Virus record (IMG/VR): IMGVR_UViG_3300023174_000098
Span: 39,613 to 103,612 of that record
DNA length: 64,000 bases
Direction: 5' to 3' (one strand)
Source of the DNA: a virus
Part shown: positions 16,798 to 25,258 of the stretch, piece by piece
Layout of the letters: every line of letters begins with the position of its first letter
How positions within the stretch are numbered: position 1 is the first letter of the stretch
The notes under the pieces: model-generated
What the model was told of the DNA's origin: nothing
Databases searched by the model: none
The model's input: only the letters and a program-made list of their open reading frames with translations
Program-made: the position numbers and the translations under genes

Positions 16798-17877
16798 TTA
16801 TGCCCTAGTTAAGTAATTAGGTAAATAGTTTTCTTGTTGGGCCCACACGAGAATATTTTTTGCCCTACTTGCTGCTGTGTATGCCCATCTTGTGTGGTCC
16901 CACATATCGCATTTCTCTTCTAAGACTATAACTGTGCTAAAACTATCCCCTTGTGCCTTGTGGGCAGTTATAGCATATGCATAGTCAAAAGGGTTGTCTT
17001 CTTGCTGGAACTCAAATTCATTTTTTTCTTTACCAAATTGATTATGATCATAAGGTATTTTATGATAAAGAATATCTCCTGATACAAAACTAAATCTATT
17101 AAAAGTGTGAAGTTCTTTTACAATTCCTTGCATTCCGTTAAATAATTGTAGTCTTCTATTGTTTTTTAGGCATATAATTTTTTCATTTATTGCTATGTGA
17201 GTTTCATTTAAGCCTAGGCTTTTTCTTATTTTTTCATTCGTATTAGACCTAGTTTTATTGAAAGCACAAATAACTTGTTCTGCTTTTGACATACAAGAAT
17301 CTTTCAATACATTCTTTTTTATTATCTTTACTTTTTTCTCTGATTTGAATGAATTGGGATTTTTACCTTTTCTCAAATGTTCTGCGAAGTGCGCTATCTC
17401 GCCCGCATTTCTATGAATGGTCTCTAGCTTATAATCTGGATCTTTCATTAAATTGAATTTACTTCCGATTGGCTCTAATTGCCCATGATCTCCAATGTAT
17501 ATTATTGGCTTATTAAAGCTCAGCAGATCTTCATGTATTTCTTTTCCCACCATACTGGCTTCATCTATTATGAAACCTTCGTATGGAATTTCTTCGGCTG
17601 GATACCGCAACCAAATTGTTTCTTCATCTTCTGTTTTAGCTGGGTAGTAGATCAGATTGTGTATTGTTCTTGCATCATGGTTGCCTTTTTGCCTAAGAAC
17701 ATTCGCAGCTTTACCTGTATATGCACCTAATGCCCAATTCTTCAATTTATGTCGGAGTATTTTTATGATGGTGGATTTACCGGTACCGGCTAAGCCGCCA
17801 ATTCCCAAGAATTGATTATTATTAATGTTTTTTAAGACATTTCTAATAACTTCCTTCTGCTCCTCAGAAACAATCAT
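16798..17877 (-). CDS. dda: Dda-type SF1 DNA helicase
   Basis: 5'-3' helicase of the RecD/Dda group, used in replication initiation and in pushing past DNA-bound proteins. Walker A is GLAGTGKS (28-35), motif II is IIDEASMVG (about 103-111), and the C-terminal motifs are YAITAHKAQGDSF (motif V) and AYTAASRAK (motif VI). At 359 residues it is somewhat shorter than T4 Dda (439). Its ATG overlaps the TGA of the upstream capsid-targeting-type gene, which places a virion-type gene and two helicases in one leftward transcript. Confidence 0.9.
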   Translation of the reverse strand: MIVSEEQKEVIRNVLKNINNNQFLGIGGLAGTGKSTIIKILRHKLKNWALGAYTGKAANVLRQKGNHDARTIHNLIYYPAKTEDEETIWLRYPAEEIPYEGFIIDEASMVGKEIHEDLLSFNKPIIYIGDHGQLEPIGSKFNLMKDPDYKLETIHRNAGEIAHFAEHLRKGKNPNSFKSEKKVKIIKKNVLKDSCMSKAEQVICAFNKTRSNTNEKIRKSLGLNETHIAINEKIICLKNNRRLQLFNGMQGIVKELHTFNRFSFVSGDILYHKIPYDHNQFGKEKNEFEFQQEDNPFDYAYAITAHKAQGDSFSTVIVLEEKCDMWDHTRWAYTAASRAKNILVWAQQENYLPNYLTRA

Positions 17878-18308
17878 TTTGTTTTACTGCCACGTTCCTT
17901 GACTTGAATATAAAACGCATAACTTTTTTTCGATGGGTCTGAATCTTTTCTTTCTGATTTTTTAAATAATAATTGGAGTTTTGTTTCTTTAGACTCCATG
18001 TTCAAAAATTGTTTTAATTTAGATAGGACAGAATATATGAACTTCGGCTGACCTGTAATTCTTATTGTGTCTTCATCAAATGTCGTTCCTTCATGGTCTT
18101 TGCTTATCGGGGTAGCCATTATAGGCATTTCTGGTATTCCACGCCAGTACTTTAAAATATCTTTCTTTTTGGCACTCCAACTTTTTTCTTCCGGTTCTAT
18201 TTCGCTTGCAACCATATTTTGTTGGTATGCAATTGGCTGTTGGATATCTAGAGTATCTTCTTCTGGATTTTCTGTCTTTTCTTCCATCCATTTTTTAAAG
18301 CTTCTCAT
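17874..18308 (-). CDS. protein with capsid-targeting-like N-terminus
   Basis: 144 residues starting MRSFKKWMEEKTE. This Ser-Phe-Lys-x-Trp pattern is shared with other genes here, with a possible cleavage after MEE. I chose the Met at 18308, two codons after the first possible ATG, because a TATATA box lies 6-11 bases before it, as for other genes of this class. The body is charged with a beta-rich C-terminal half (KETKLQLLFKKSE, YAFYIQVKE). Function unknown. It is the first gene of the dda-uvsW transcript. Confidence 0.6.
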   Translation of the reverse strand: MRSFKKWMEEKTENPEEDTLDIQQPIAYQQNMVASEIEPEEKSWSAKKKDILKYWRGIPEMPIMATPISKDHEGTTFDEDTIRITGQPKFIYSVLSKLKQFLNMESKETKLQLLFKKSERKDSDPSKKSYAFYIQVKERGSKTK

Positions 18309-18320
18309 ATACATATATAT
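18309..18320. promoter_or_regulatory. shared TATATA box between divergent head-type genes
   Basis: Only 15 bases separate the start codons at 18308 (minus) and 18324 (plus). A near-palindromic ATATATAT stretch fills the gap and lies 6-11 bases before the first and 5-10 bases before the second. If used as a late promoter in both directions, both mRNAs would be essentially leaderless. Confidence 0.4.
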
Positions 18321-18323
18321 GAC

Positions 18324-18617
18324 ATGATATCTTATTCTAATTATAAATTAATAAAAGAAGCAGATGCTCCCGCTCCTGCTGGTCCTGCCTCTCCTGCCGC
18401 TCCTGCTGGTCCTGCTGCCGCCCCCGCAAGCGACCCTACTGCTCCGAGCATGAGTGGAGGAATGCCCGACATGGGCAGCGGGATGCCCAGTATGAGTGGA
18501 GGAATGCCCGATATGGGCGGTGGAATGCCTCAAGTCGGATCCGGCGGAGGAACCAAGCCAGAAGGAATTAAGAGCTCAAATGTTTGGGACACTCTCGAGA
18601 AATATCTTTCAAAGTAG
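18324..18617 (+). CDS. Pro/Ala/Gly-Met-rich protein with capsid-targeting N-terminus
   Basis: 97 residues. MISYSNYKLIKEADAP gives a good match to the prohead cleavage rule (Ile10-Lys-Glu12 before Ala). A Pro-Ala-rich stretch follows, then repeats of GGMPDMGSGMPSMSG type, and a short helical C-terminus (SSNVWDTLEKYLSK). The composition suggests an unstructured internal head protein. No Shine-Dalgarno is seen; the TATATA box is immediately upstream. Confidence 0.65.
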   Translation: MISYSNYKLIKEADAPAPAGPASPAAPAGPAAAPASDPTAPSMSGGMPDMGSGMPSMSGGMPDMGGGMPQVGSGGGTKPEGIKSSNVWDTLEKYLSK

Positions 18618-18656
18618 TTCTTTGATTTTATCTATAATATGTGTTAATATGGTTTT

Positions 18657-19712
18657 ATGTCAAAAATACTTTTATTCAGTGATCTCCACATACATCCTCA
18701 TAAAAAGAGTTTAGATCGATTAGAGGATTGTTTAAAAGTTCTTTCTTGGGTTGCCGATACCGCAAAGAAAAATAAAGTAAAGAATGTTATTTTTGGTGGA
18801 GATTTTTTCCACGATAGATATAAAATTGACATTTATACTTATCAAAGAACATTTGAAGTTCTTAGAGAAAGCTTTAAAGATTTAAAGCTTTGGATGCTTC
18901 TGGGCAACCATGATCTATGGTTTTTTGATAAATCAACTGTAAGCAGCGTTACTCCATTCACTGCTATAGATGGAATTGAATTAATAGATAAACCAAAAAG
19001 AATAGAAATTGAAGGTGTTAATTGGGATTTCCTTCCATTCACAAATAATGTTCCTGAATCCCTAAAGATTTTAGATAGTCTTTCTGGTAAAAAGAAGTTT
19101 TTAATAGGACACATTGCAATCAATGATGCTAAAATGCATCAAGGTAAATATTCTTCTGACATTCTTGTTGAGCATGAAGGAGATATGGTAAGTGTAGATC
19201 CAAAATTATTCTCTGGTTACGATAATGTGTTTTTAGGTCATTTTCATTCCAAACAAAATGTCAACGATAATGTCGAATACATAGGTAGTCCTCTTCAATT
19301 AAGTTTTGGCGAAGCCTTTGAAAAGAAATGTATTGTACTTTTAGATGTTGAAGACGGAACCAAAAAATATATAGAGAATAAATTTAGTCCAAAACATATT
19401 ATTTGCAAAGACGATGATTTGCAAAATCATGATTTAAATGGTAACTTTATTCAATTGATTGTAGATGATATTTCTAATGTAGATTTATTAAAAATTAAAA
19501 AATCTATAATACAAGAAAATAAAGTCTTAGAACTAAAAGTTAAACAAACTAAAAAAGTTGATTCTAAAAAAGAAGATGATGAAAAGATAGAAGTTTCTTC
19601 TTATAATGAAGAAGATATGATTTCTAAATACGTAGAACAGTCAAAGACCGAATTAGACAAAGAGCTTTTGGTAAAAATTGGAAAGAAAATCTGTGAGACT
19701 CAGGTTGCATGA
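18657..19712 (+). CDS. gp47 / SbcD-type nuclease subunit
   Basis: Metallophosphoesterase subunit of the gp46-gp47 (Rad50-Mre11-like) complex that processes DNA ends for recombination. The phosphoesterase motifs appear in order: FSDLHIHPH (near 8-16), GGDFFHDR, LLGNHDLW, GHIAIN and GHFHSKQ. The C-terminal region is charged and probably contacts gp46. Length 351 fits T4 gp47 (339). TATAAT (18633-18638) precedes it without a clear -35. Its stop overlaps the gp46 start. Confidence 0.9.
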   Translation: MSKILLFSDLHIHPHKKSLDRLEDCLKVLSWVADTAKKNKVKNVIFGGDFFHDRYKIDIYTYQRTFEVLRESFKDLKLWMLLGNHDLWFFDKSTVSSVTPFTAIDGIELIDKPKRIEIEGVNWDFLPFTNNVPESLKILDSLSGKKKFLIGHIAINDAKMHQGKYSSDILVEHEGDMVSVDPKLFSGYDNVFLGHFHSKQNVNDNVEYIGSPLQLSFGEAFEKKCIVLLDVEDGTKKYIENKFSPKHIICKDDDLQNHDLNGNFIQLIVDDISNVDLLKIKKSIIQENKVLELKVKQTKKVDSKKEDDEKIEVSSYNEEDMISKYVEQSKTELDKELLVKIGKKICETQVA

Positions 19713-21712
19713 AAAATCTAAAATTTAAAAGCGCTTCTGCATATAATTTTTTACCATTCGGTCCAGAAGGTATAGAGATATCTTTTGAAGAATTGGGTAA
19801 TATCATTTTAGTTCGTGGTCAAAACATGGATATAGATGAAAGCTCTTTAAAGGAGTCGAGCAACGGCTCTGGCAAGTCCAGTATCCCTGAGATTATTGTT
19901 TATGCCTTATTTGGCAAAACAATTAAAAGCCCAAAGAAATTCAGCAAAAATGATGTTGTCAATAATTTAATCAAGAAGAATTGCAAAGTAGAAATTGTAT
20001 TTGATAAATACAAGGTCTCAAGAGGAAGAAGTCCTGATTTCCTTAGACTCTGGGAGAGCGAAGATCACGATTGGACTGATAAAACAGAGATCACCCAGGG
20101 CAAATCTGTTGATACACAGCTTAAGATAGAAGAAATAATAGGGCTTTCTTATGAATCATTTATTAAAACTTCCGTCTTCACAGATGATATCAGTAGCTAT
20201 TTCTTAGAAGCTGACACTCCCAAGAAACGTGAAATTGTAGAAAATCTTTTAAGTCTAGATGTTTACAGACAGAGATTTGATGCAAGCAAAAACTTATTGA
20301 GGGACAGCAAGAATTTTTTAAAACAATATACATCTGAATATGAAATTCTGGATAAGAACAAAACATCTATAGAACAAAAAATAGAACAAGCAAATCAAAA
20401 TGAAATTTCTTGGAAGAATGGTAAAAAGAAAGAAATATCAACTCTAATTGTTTCTATAAAAGATAAGAAATCCAAGCTTGAAAATCTTAATGAAGAAGAA
20501 GATTTATCTGAGTATGAAAAGGCAAGGGAAAGAATTGATGAAATAAATATCGATATAGAGAATAATAATTCTGTTATTAAAAAATTAGCTGATGACAAGT
20601 TAAGATTAAAAGAGTCTATTGATTTGATTAAAAAAGAACTTGAATCAAAAAAAGATTCTATTCGTAAACTTGATTTCGAAATAAAGAATAAAAAATCTAG
20701 TATAGAAAAAAATAATAAGGAAATTAAGAAATTACATGAACATGAACCCGGTCAAACATGTGGCGTGTGTTATGGGAAGATAGACCCCGAGAATTATTCA
20801 AAGGTACTTGAAAAATATAATGAAGATAACGATGTTCTTGAAAAAGAGATTAAAGATTTTTCTGAAGATATATTAAGTTTAAATCCGAAAAAGCTTGAAG
20901 AAGATATTAAAGAAAAAGAAAAAAAGGTATTGGAATTTTCTAAAAAAGAGCAAGAAATTAATGTCAACTTAAATTCTTTTAGAAATGAATTTGTCAAACT
21001 TTCTGCAATAAAAGAGCCTGAATCCAATTCCGTAAAAAAAGTACTGCAGGCTGAAATAGAATTATTAACTAAAAAGGCAAAGGAGTTAAAAGAAGAGTTC
21101 GAGAATACATCTCCATATTCTGAAATAATTGCAAATTTAATTAAAGATAAAGAAGAGGCAGAAGAAGCTGTTGAATCCAAGAAGGAAAAGATTCAAGAGG
21201 CTGAAAAAGAAATTCCCTATTATTCATTCTGGGTGGATGCATTTGGAGATAAAGGAATCCGAAAATGGGTTGTAGATGGAATAATCCCTGCCCTTAATTC
21301 TAAATTGATGTATTGGATGCAAGTCCTTGACAACAACAGGTTGAAGATAGAATTTAATAATGAATTAGAAGAAAGTATATTTAAAATAATCAATGATGAA
21401 CAAATTGATTTCTTCTACCACACCATGAGCGCAGGACAAAAGAGAAGACTAAATCTTGCTGTTTCTTTGAGCTTTGCACATGTTATGCTACTCACCACCG
21501 GAACTTGCCCAAGCATAATGTTTCTTGATGAGGTTACGACAAACATTGATCCAATAGGAGTTAATAATATTTATCACATGATATGTGAGTTGGCGGAGGA
21601 TCGACAAATTTTTATCACCACTCACGATAATGATTTGCTATCTATGCTCTCCGGCTCAGATATTTTAAATCTAATAATGGAAAATGGAATTTCTAAATTA
21701 GAAAAAGATTAA
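19709..21712 (+). CDS. gp46 / SbcC-type ATPase subunit
   Basis: SMC-like ATPase of the gp46-gp47 end-resection complex. Walker A is SNGSGKSS (about 50-57), followed by two long coiled coils (about 200-330 and 370-490) flanking a zinc hook CGVC (350-353). Then come the ABC signature MSAGQKRRLNLAVS (about 570), Walker B IMFLDEV (about 605) and the switch His in ITTHDND. Length 667 is somewhat above T4 gp46 (560). All catalytic elements are intact. It is translationally coupled to gp47. Confidence 0.92.
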   Translation: MKNLKFKSASAYNFLPFGPEGIEISFEELGNIILVRGQNMDIDESSLKESSNGSGKSSIPEIIVYALFGKTIKSPKKFSKNDVVNNLIKKNCKVEIVFDKYKVSRGRSPDFLRLWESEDHDWTDKTEITQGKSVDTQLKIEEIIGLSYESFIKTSVFTDDISSYFLEADTPKKREIVENLLSLDVYRQRFDASKNLLRDSKNFLKQYTSEYEILDKNKTSIEQKIEQANQNEISWKNGKKKEISTLIVSIKDKKSKLENLNEEEDLSEYEKARERIDEINIDIENNNSVIKKLADDKLRLKESIDLIKKELESKKDSIRKLDFEIKNKKSSIEKNNKEIKKLHEHEPGQTCGVCYGKIDPENYSKVLEKYNEDNDVLEKEIKDFSEDILSLNPKKLEEDIKEKEKKVLEFSKKEQEINVNLNSFRNEFVKLSAIKEPESNSVKKVLQAEIELLTKKAKELKEEFENTSPYSEIIANLIKDKEEAEEAVESKKEKIQEAEKEIPYYSFWVDAFGDKGIRKWVVDGIIPALNSKLMYWMQVLDNNRLKIEFNNELEESIFKIINDEQIDFFYHTMSAGQKRRLNLAVSLSFAHVMLLTTGTCPSIMFLDEVTTNIDPIGVNNIYHMICELAEDRQIFITTHDNDLLSMLSGSDILNLIMENGISKLEKD

Positions 21713-21718
21713 ATGTCT

Positions 21719-21774
21719 CTTGTTTATATTAACTTTTTAGCTATAATCTTGTGAAGTTAATATAGAAAAACAAG
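21719..21774. promoter_or_regulatory. promoter within an inverted repeat, reductase gene
   Basis: TTGTTT (21720-21725) and TATAAT (21742-21747) have 16-base spacing. Arms CTTGTTTATATTAACT (21719-21734) and the matching right arm (21755-21774, with three extra bases) form an imperfect inverted repeat that encloses the -10 box. It could be an operator or a cruciform. Confidence 0.5.
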
Positions 21775-21783
21775 ACAAAATAA

Positions 21784-21812
21784 ATTGATAATTTTTATTA
21801 AAAATTGTCAAT
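21784..21812 (+). other. hairpin in reductase mRNA leader
   Basis: ATTGATAATTTTT and AAAAATTGTCAAT pair over 13 bp (one G-U in RNA) with a 3-base loop. It is followed by an A-run, not a T-run, so it is a leader structure rather than a terminator for the downstream gene. Confidence 0.6.
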
Positions 21813-21871
21813 AAAAAAAATTCTTTCCAACTAAATATACTTTACCTAAATCTAGAAACTAAAGGAGAACC

Positions 21872-24800
21872 ATGTCAGTAAAAGCTCTTCAAGATTATAC
21901 CTATTACTCTAAATACGCTCGATATAACAAAGAAGAGGGTCGTAGAGAGACATGGGCCGAGGCTGTTGATCGAGTCAAACAGATGCATCTTCGTAGATAT
22001 CCTCAAGTCGCAGAGGATATTGAGTGGGCGTTTGAAATGGTCAAACAGAGAAAAGTACTTGGTTCCCAAAGAGCTTTGCAATTTGGAGGAGAACCATGTG
22101 AGAAGAAGAATGCTCGTATTTTCAACTGTACATCTAGCTTTTGTGATCGCATAAGATTTTTTCAAGAATCTTTTTGGCTATTACTTTGCGGCGCAGGGAC
22201 GGGGTTCAGTGTTCAGAAGCATCATGTGGATAAACTTCCCAACTTCCACAAGCTCGACAGAACTACTCTTGAAACTAAAGTTTTTGCCGTGCCAGACACG
22301 ATTGAGGGTTGGGCCGATGCTCTCGGTATTCTTCTTGCAACATATTTACCTCATTCTGAATTTTCAGATTGGAAAGGCTTTAAGGTCAATTTTGATTATA
22401 GCTTAATCAGAGCAGAAGGAACAACTCTTGCTTCCGGTGTAGGTAAGGCCCCAGGACCAGAGCCTCTTAAGAGAAGTTTAGAGATAATTAGAAAATTATT
22501 AGATCGTTGCTTAGACAACAAGCAGAAAAAGCTAAAATCAATAGATGCTTACGATATAATAATGCACGCAAGTGATGCTGTATTATCTGGTGGAGTTAGA
22601 CGCTCGGCTACTATTGCTTTGTTCAGTCACGATGACGAAGAAATGGCCACAGCCAAAACAGGCAATTGGTTTATCGATAATCCCCAAAGAGCTAGATCAA
22701 ATAATTCTGCTGTTTTAATTAGGGACGAGGTTTCAAAAGAAGACTTTTTGAAACTTATGGAATCAATTAAGCAGTTTGGTGAACCGGGTTTCTATTGGAG
22801 TGACAGCACGGAGCAAGTTCCAAACCCATGCTTCACAATAGATACAAGAATTCTAACGGAAAGTGGCTGGATGTCTTTCTCCTCCATTCTGGGAGAAGAG
22901 GTAAAAATTCTTCAAGATAATAGGGTGTTAGGAAGAATTGAAAATAATGAAGAATTTTGGGATATTAATTTGGATTTGCCTAACGAAGCAACATCTAATT
23001 TAGCAACCAACATTCGTAGAACTGGTCGTAATAGAGATGTTTACGAGTTAGAACTTAGTTGTGGACGAAAAGTCAAAGCTACTGGAAACCATCATTTTGC
23101 CACAGTTAACGGCATGGTTAAGTTGGAGGATCTTAGAGTAGACGATGAGGTATTAGTTCCACTTCCAGAATTATATGAGTCCAAGAAAGATTCAAGAGAC
23201 TTTAATTTTGGTTATTTAGTTGGAATGGTTTTTGGCGATGGATGCTTTACTGATGGCGCAGCCAGAATTGAAATGTGGGGCGAAGATTCTCCCGCATTAG
23301 CAGCAAAGATTGAGAACATCGTATCAGAAGAAATCAAAGCCAACATCGATAGTTTAAACTTAAATGTAAATTCTAATACCAATCCCAAGTTTAGTATCAA
23401 TGAAGGCAAAATTTATGGAGGTAAACCAAAATTTACTCTTTCAAGTACATTGCTTGGTCAAATATTTAAATTAGAGGGCATTTCTGCAAACAAAGACAAT
23501 ATTGATTTTATCCACTCTAAAAACAAAGAGTTTAAATCTGGATTTGTTTCTGCAATGTTTTATTGCGATGGACACACAGAATATTCCGATGAGGTAAAAA
23601 CAGTTAGCCTGAGATTGACTTCTGTTAATAAGAAGATCCTTTCAGATATTCAACTTATTCTTCAGGAGCTCGGTGTTTTTAGCAAGATTTTTCTCTCTAG
23701 AAAAGCTGGCTCAGCTATGCTCCCAGATAGTAACAGAAACTATAGGTCTTATAATACAAAAGAAAGTTACAGACTTATAGTTGGAGGTTTGTTGAATTGT
23801 AAAAATAGTTTGAGTTTCTTGGACATACACACCAAAGATGTCACAAGGATAAATTATGCTCTTGAAAAATCACAGACACCAAGGCATCCAAACTATTCTT
23901 CCAAAGTTAAGTCTATAACTTACATTGGTAAACAAGATGTCTTCTGTCTAACAGAAAATAATCGGAGAACTTTGATTGCCGAAGGAATGACTGCTCGTAG
24001 ATGCGTGGAAATTGGCATGTACCCAGTTGATATAGAAACAGGAGAATCTGGCTGGCAGTGTTGCAATCTAACCGAAATAAATGGCAAAAAGATTAAATGT
24101 AAAGAAGATTTTGCCATTGCTGCAAGGGCTGCTTCTATTATCGGAACCTTACAAGCAGGGTATACAAGTTTTCCTTATCTGGGTAAAACCACTGAGAAGA
24201 TTGTGGAACGTGAAGCTTTGTTAGGCGTTAGTATTACTGGCATGATGGACAACCCAGATGTAATATTCGATCCTGAAGTTCAAAAGGAAATGGCCAAACT
24301 GGTTTTGGATACCAATGAATGGATGGCTAAAAAGATTGGTATAAATCCATGTGCAAGGTCCACCTGCATCAAACCTGCAGGAACCACTAGCTGCTTATTG
24401 GGGACAAGCAGCGGAATTCATCCTCATCATGCAAAGAGATACTTCAGAAGAACTCAGGCAAATCAAATGGAGCCCGTTCTTCAATATTTCAAGAAGTTTA
24501 ATCCACATGCTGTTGACAAGAGTGTTTGGAGTGCAAACAAAAAAGACGAAGTTGTTACTTTCTGTGTTGAAGTACCAACTGCAGCAAAAACCAAGAATGA
24601 TTTGAGTGCCCAAGACCTTCTAGAGTATGTGAAAACTACTCAACAAAATTGGGTGGCTTATGGTAAGCGTAAAAGTGCTTGCACACAACCTTGGTTAAGT
24701 CATAATGTTAGCAATACAATTAATGTTCGTCCCGATGAGTGGGAAATTGTAGGAGATTTCATCTACAAGAACAGAAAGTATTTTGCTGGAGTTAGTTTGC

Positions 24801-25249
24801 TTCCTGCAAGTGGAGATTTAGACTATCCTCAGGCTCCTTTTTGCAATGTCTTGAATGCAAAAGAGATATTACAAGAATACGGTGAAGGCTGCTTGCTTGC
24901 AAGCGGATTAATAGTTGATGGTTTACATGCTTATGGAGATCTTTGGGAGGCATGCAACTACGCAGTTGGTTTATATGCTTTAGATAAGCCAACTCAGCCT
25001 GATGAAGAAAAATCCTGGGAGTTAAAAAATGATTGGGTTAGAAGAGTCCGACAATTTGCAATGAGATATTGTGATGGCAATATTAAAAAATGCACATACA
25101 TGTTAAAACATGTAAATAATTGGAAAATCTGGTTAGATTTAACCAAGGAATATAAGGAAGTAGACTACACCCAATTTTTAGAAGATAAAGACTATACTAA
25201 ACCAATGGACACAATTGCGTGTGCAGGTGGTAAATGTGAATTAAATTAA
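21872..25249 (+). CDS. nrdJ: class II (B12-dependent) ribonucleotide reductase with intein
   Basis: Reduces ribonucleotides to deoxyribonucleotides using adenosylcobalamin. Without the 391-residue intein the protein would be 734 residues, the length of monomeric triphosphate-type class II enzymes. The N-terminal pattern (YYSKYARY, FNCTSSFCDRI... GAGTGFSV) fits that group. Cys in RIFNC and the QCCNLTEI segment form the active-site pair, the radical Cys is the first extein residue after the intein (711), and the C-terminal CAGGKC is the regenerating pair. Strong AAGGAG ribosome site. The intein sits in the active-site NP/C loop, so unspliced protein should be inactive. Confidence 0.93.
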   Translation: MSVKALQDYTYYSKYARYNKEEGRRETWAEAVDRVKQMHLRRYPQVAEDIEWAFEMVKQRKVLGSQRALQFGGEPCEKKNARIFNCTSSFCDRIRFFQESFWLLLCGAGTGFSVQKHHVDKLPNFHKLDRTTLETKVFAVPDTIEGWADALGILLATYLPHSEFSDWKGFKVNFDYSLIRAEGTTLASGVGKAPGPEPLKRSLEIIRKLLDRCLDNKQKKLKSIDAYDIIMHASDAVLSGGVRRSATIALFSHDDEEMATAKTGNWFIDNPQRARSNNSAVLIRDEVSKEDFLKLMESIKQFGEPGFYWSDSTEQVPNPCFTIDTRILTESGWMSFSSILGEEVKILQDNRVLGRIENNEEFWDINLDLPNEATSNLATNIRRTGRNRDVYELELSCGRKVKATGNHHFATVNGMVKLEDLRVDDEVLVPLPELYESKKDSRDFNFGYLVGMVFGDGCFTDGAARIEMWGEDSPALAAKIENIVSEEIKANIDSLNLNVNSNTNPKFSINEGKIYGGKPKFTLSSTLLGQIFKLEGISANKDNIDFIHSKNKEFKSGFVSAMFYCDGHTEYSDEVKTVSLRLTSVNKKILSDIQLILQELGVFSKIFLSRKAGSAMLPDSNRNYRSYNTKESYRLIVGGLLNCKNSLSFLDIHTKDVTRINYALEKSQTPRHPNYSSKVKSITYIGKQDVFCLTENNRRTLIAEGMTARRCVEIGMYPVDIETGESGWQCCNLTEINGKKIKCKEDFAIAARAASIIGTLQAGYTSFPYLGKTTEKIVEREALLGVSITGMMDNPDVIFDPEVQKEMAKLVLDTNEWMAKKIGINPCARSTCIKPAGTTSCLLGTSSGIHPHHAKRYFRRTQANQMEPVLQYFKKFNPHAVDKSVWSANKKDEVVTFCVEVPTAAKTKNDLSAQDLLEYVKTTQQNWVAYGKRKSACTQPWLSHNVSNTINVRPDEWEIVGDFIYKNRKYFAGVSLLPASGDLDYPQAPFCNVLNAKEILQEYGEGCLLASGLIVDGLHAYGDLWEACNYAVGLYALDKPTQPDEEKSWELKNDWVRRVRQFAMRYCDGNIKKCTYMLKHVNNWKIWLDLTKEYKEVDYTQFLEDKDYTKPMDTIACAGGKCELN
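22829..24001 (+). other. intein with LAGLIDADG endonuclease in nrdJ
   Basis: Residues 320-710 of the reductase. It starts Cys-Phe-Thr-Ile-Asp-Thr-Arg-Ile-Leu-Thr, a standard intein block A, with the block B His in TGNHHFA. Two LAGLIDADG motifs (LVGMVFGDG and FVSAMFYCDG) give a full homing endonuclease. Block F (DVFCLTENN) and a block G-like GMTARR lead to the +1 Cys. The expected terminal His-Asn is replaced by Arg-Arg, so the normal C-terminal cleavage by Asn cyclisation would not work. Boundaries come from the interruption of the NP-CVEIGM reductase motif. Confidence 0.85.
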
Positions 25250-25258
25250 TTTAAAAAA

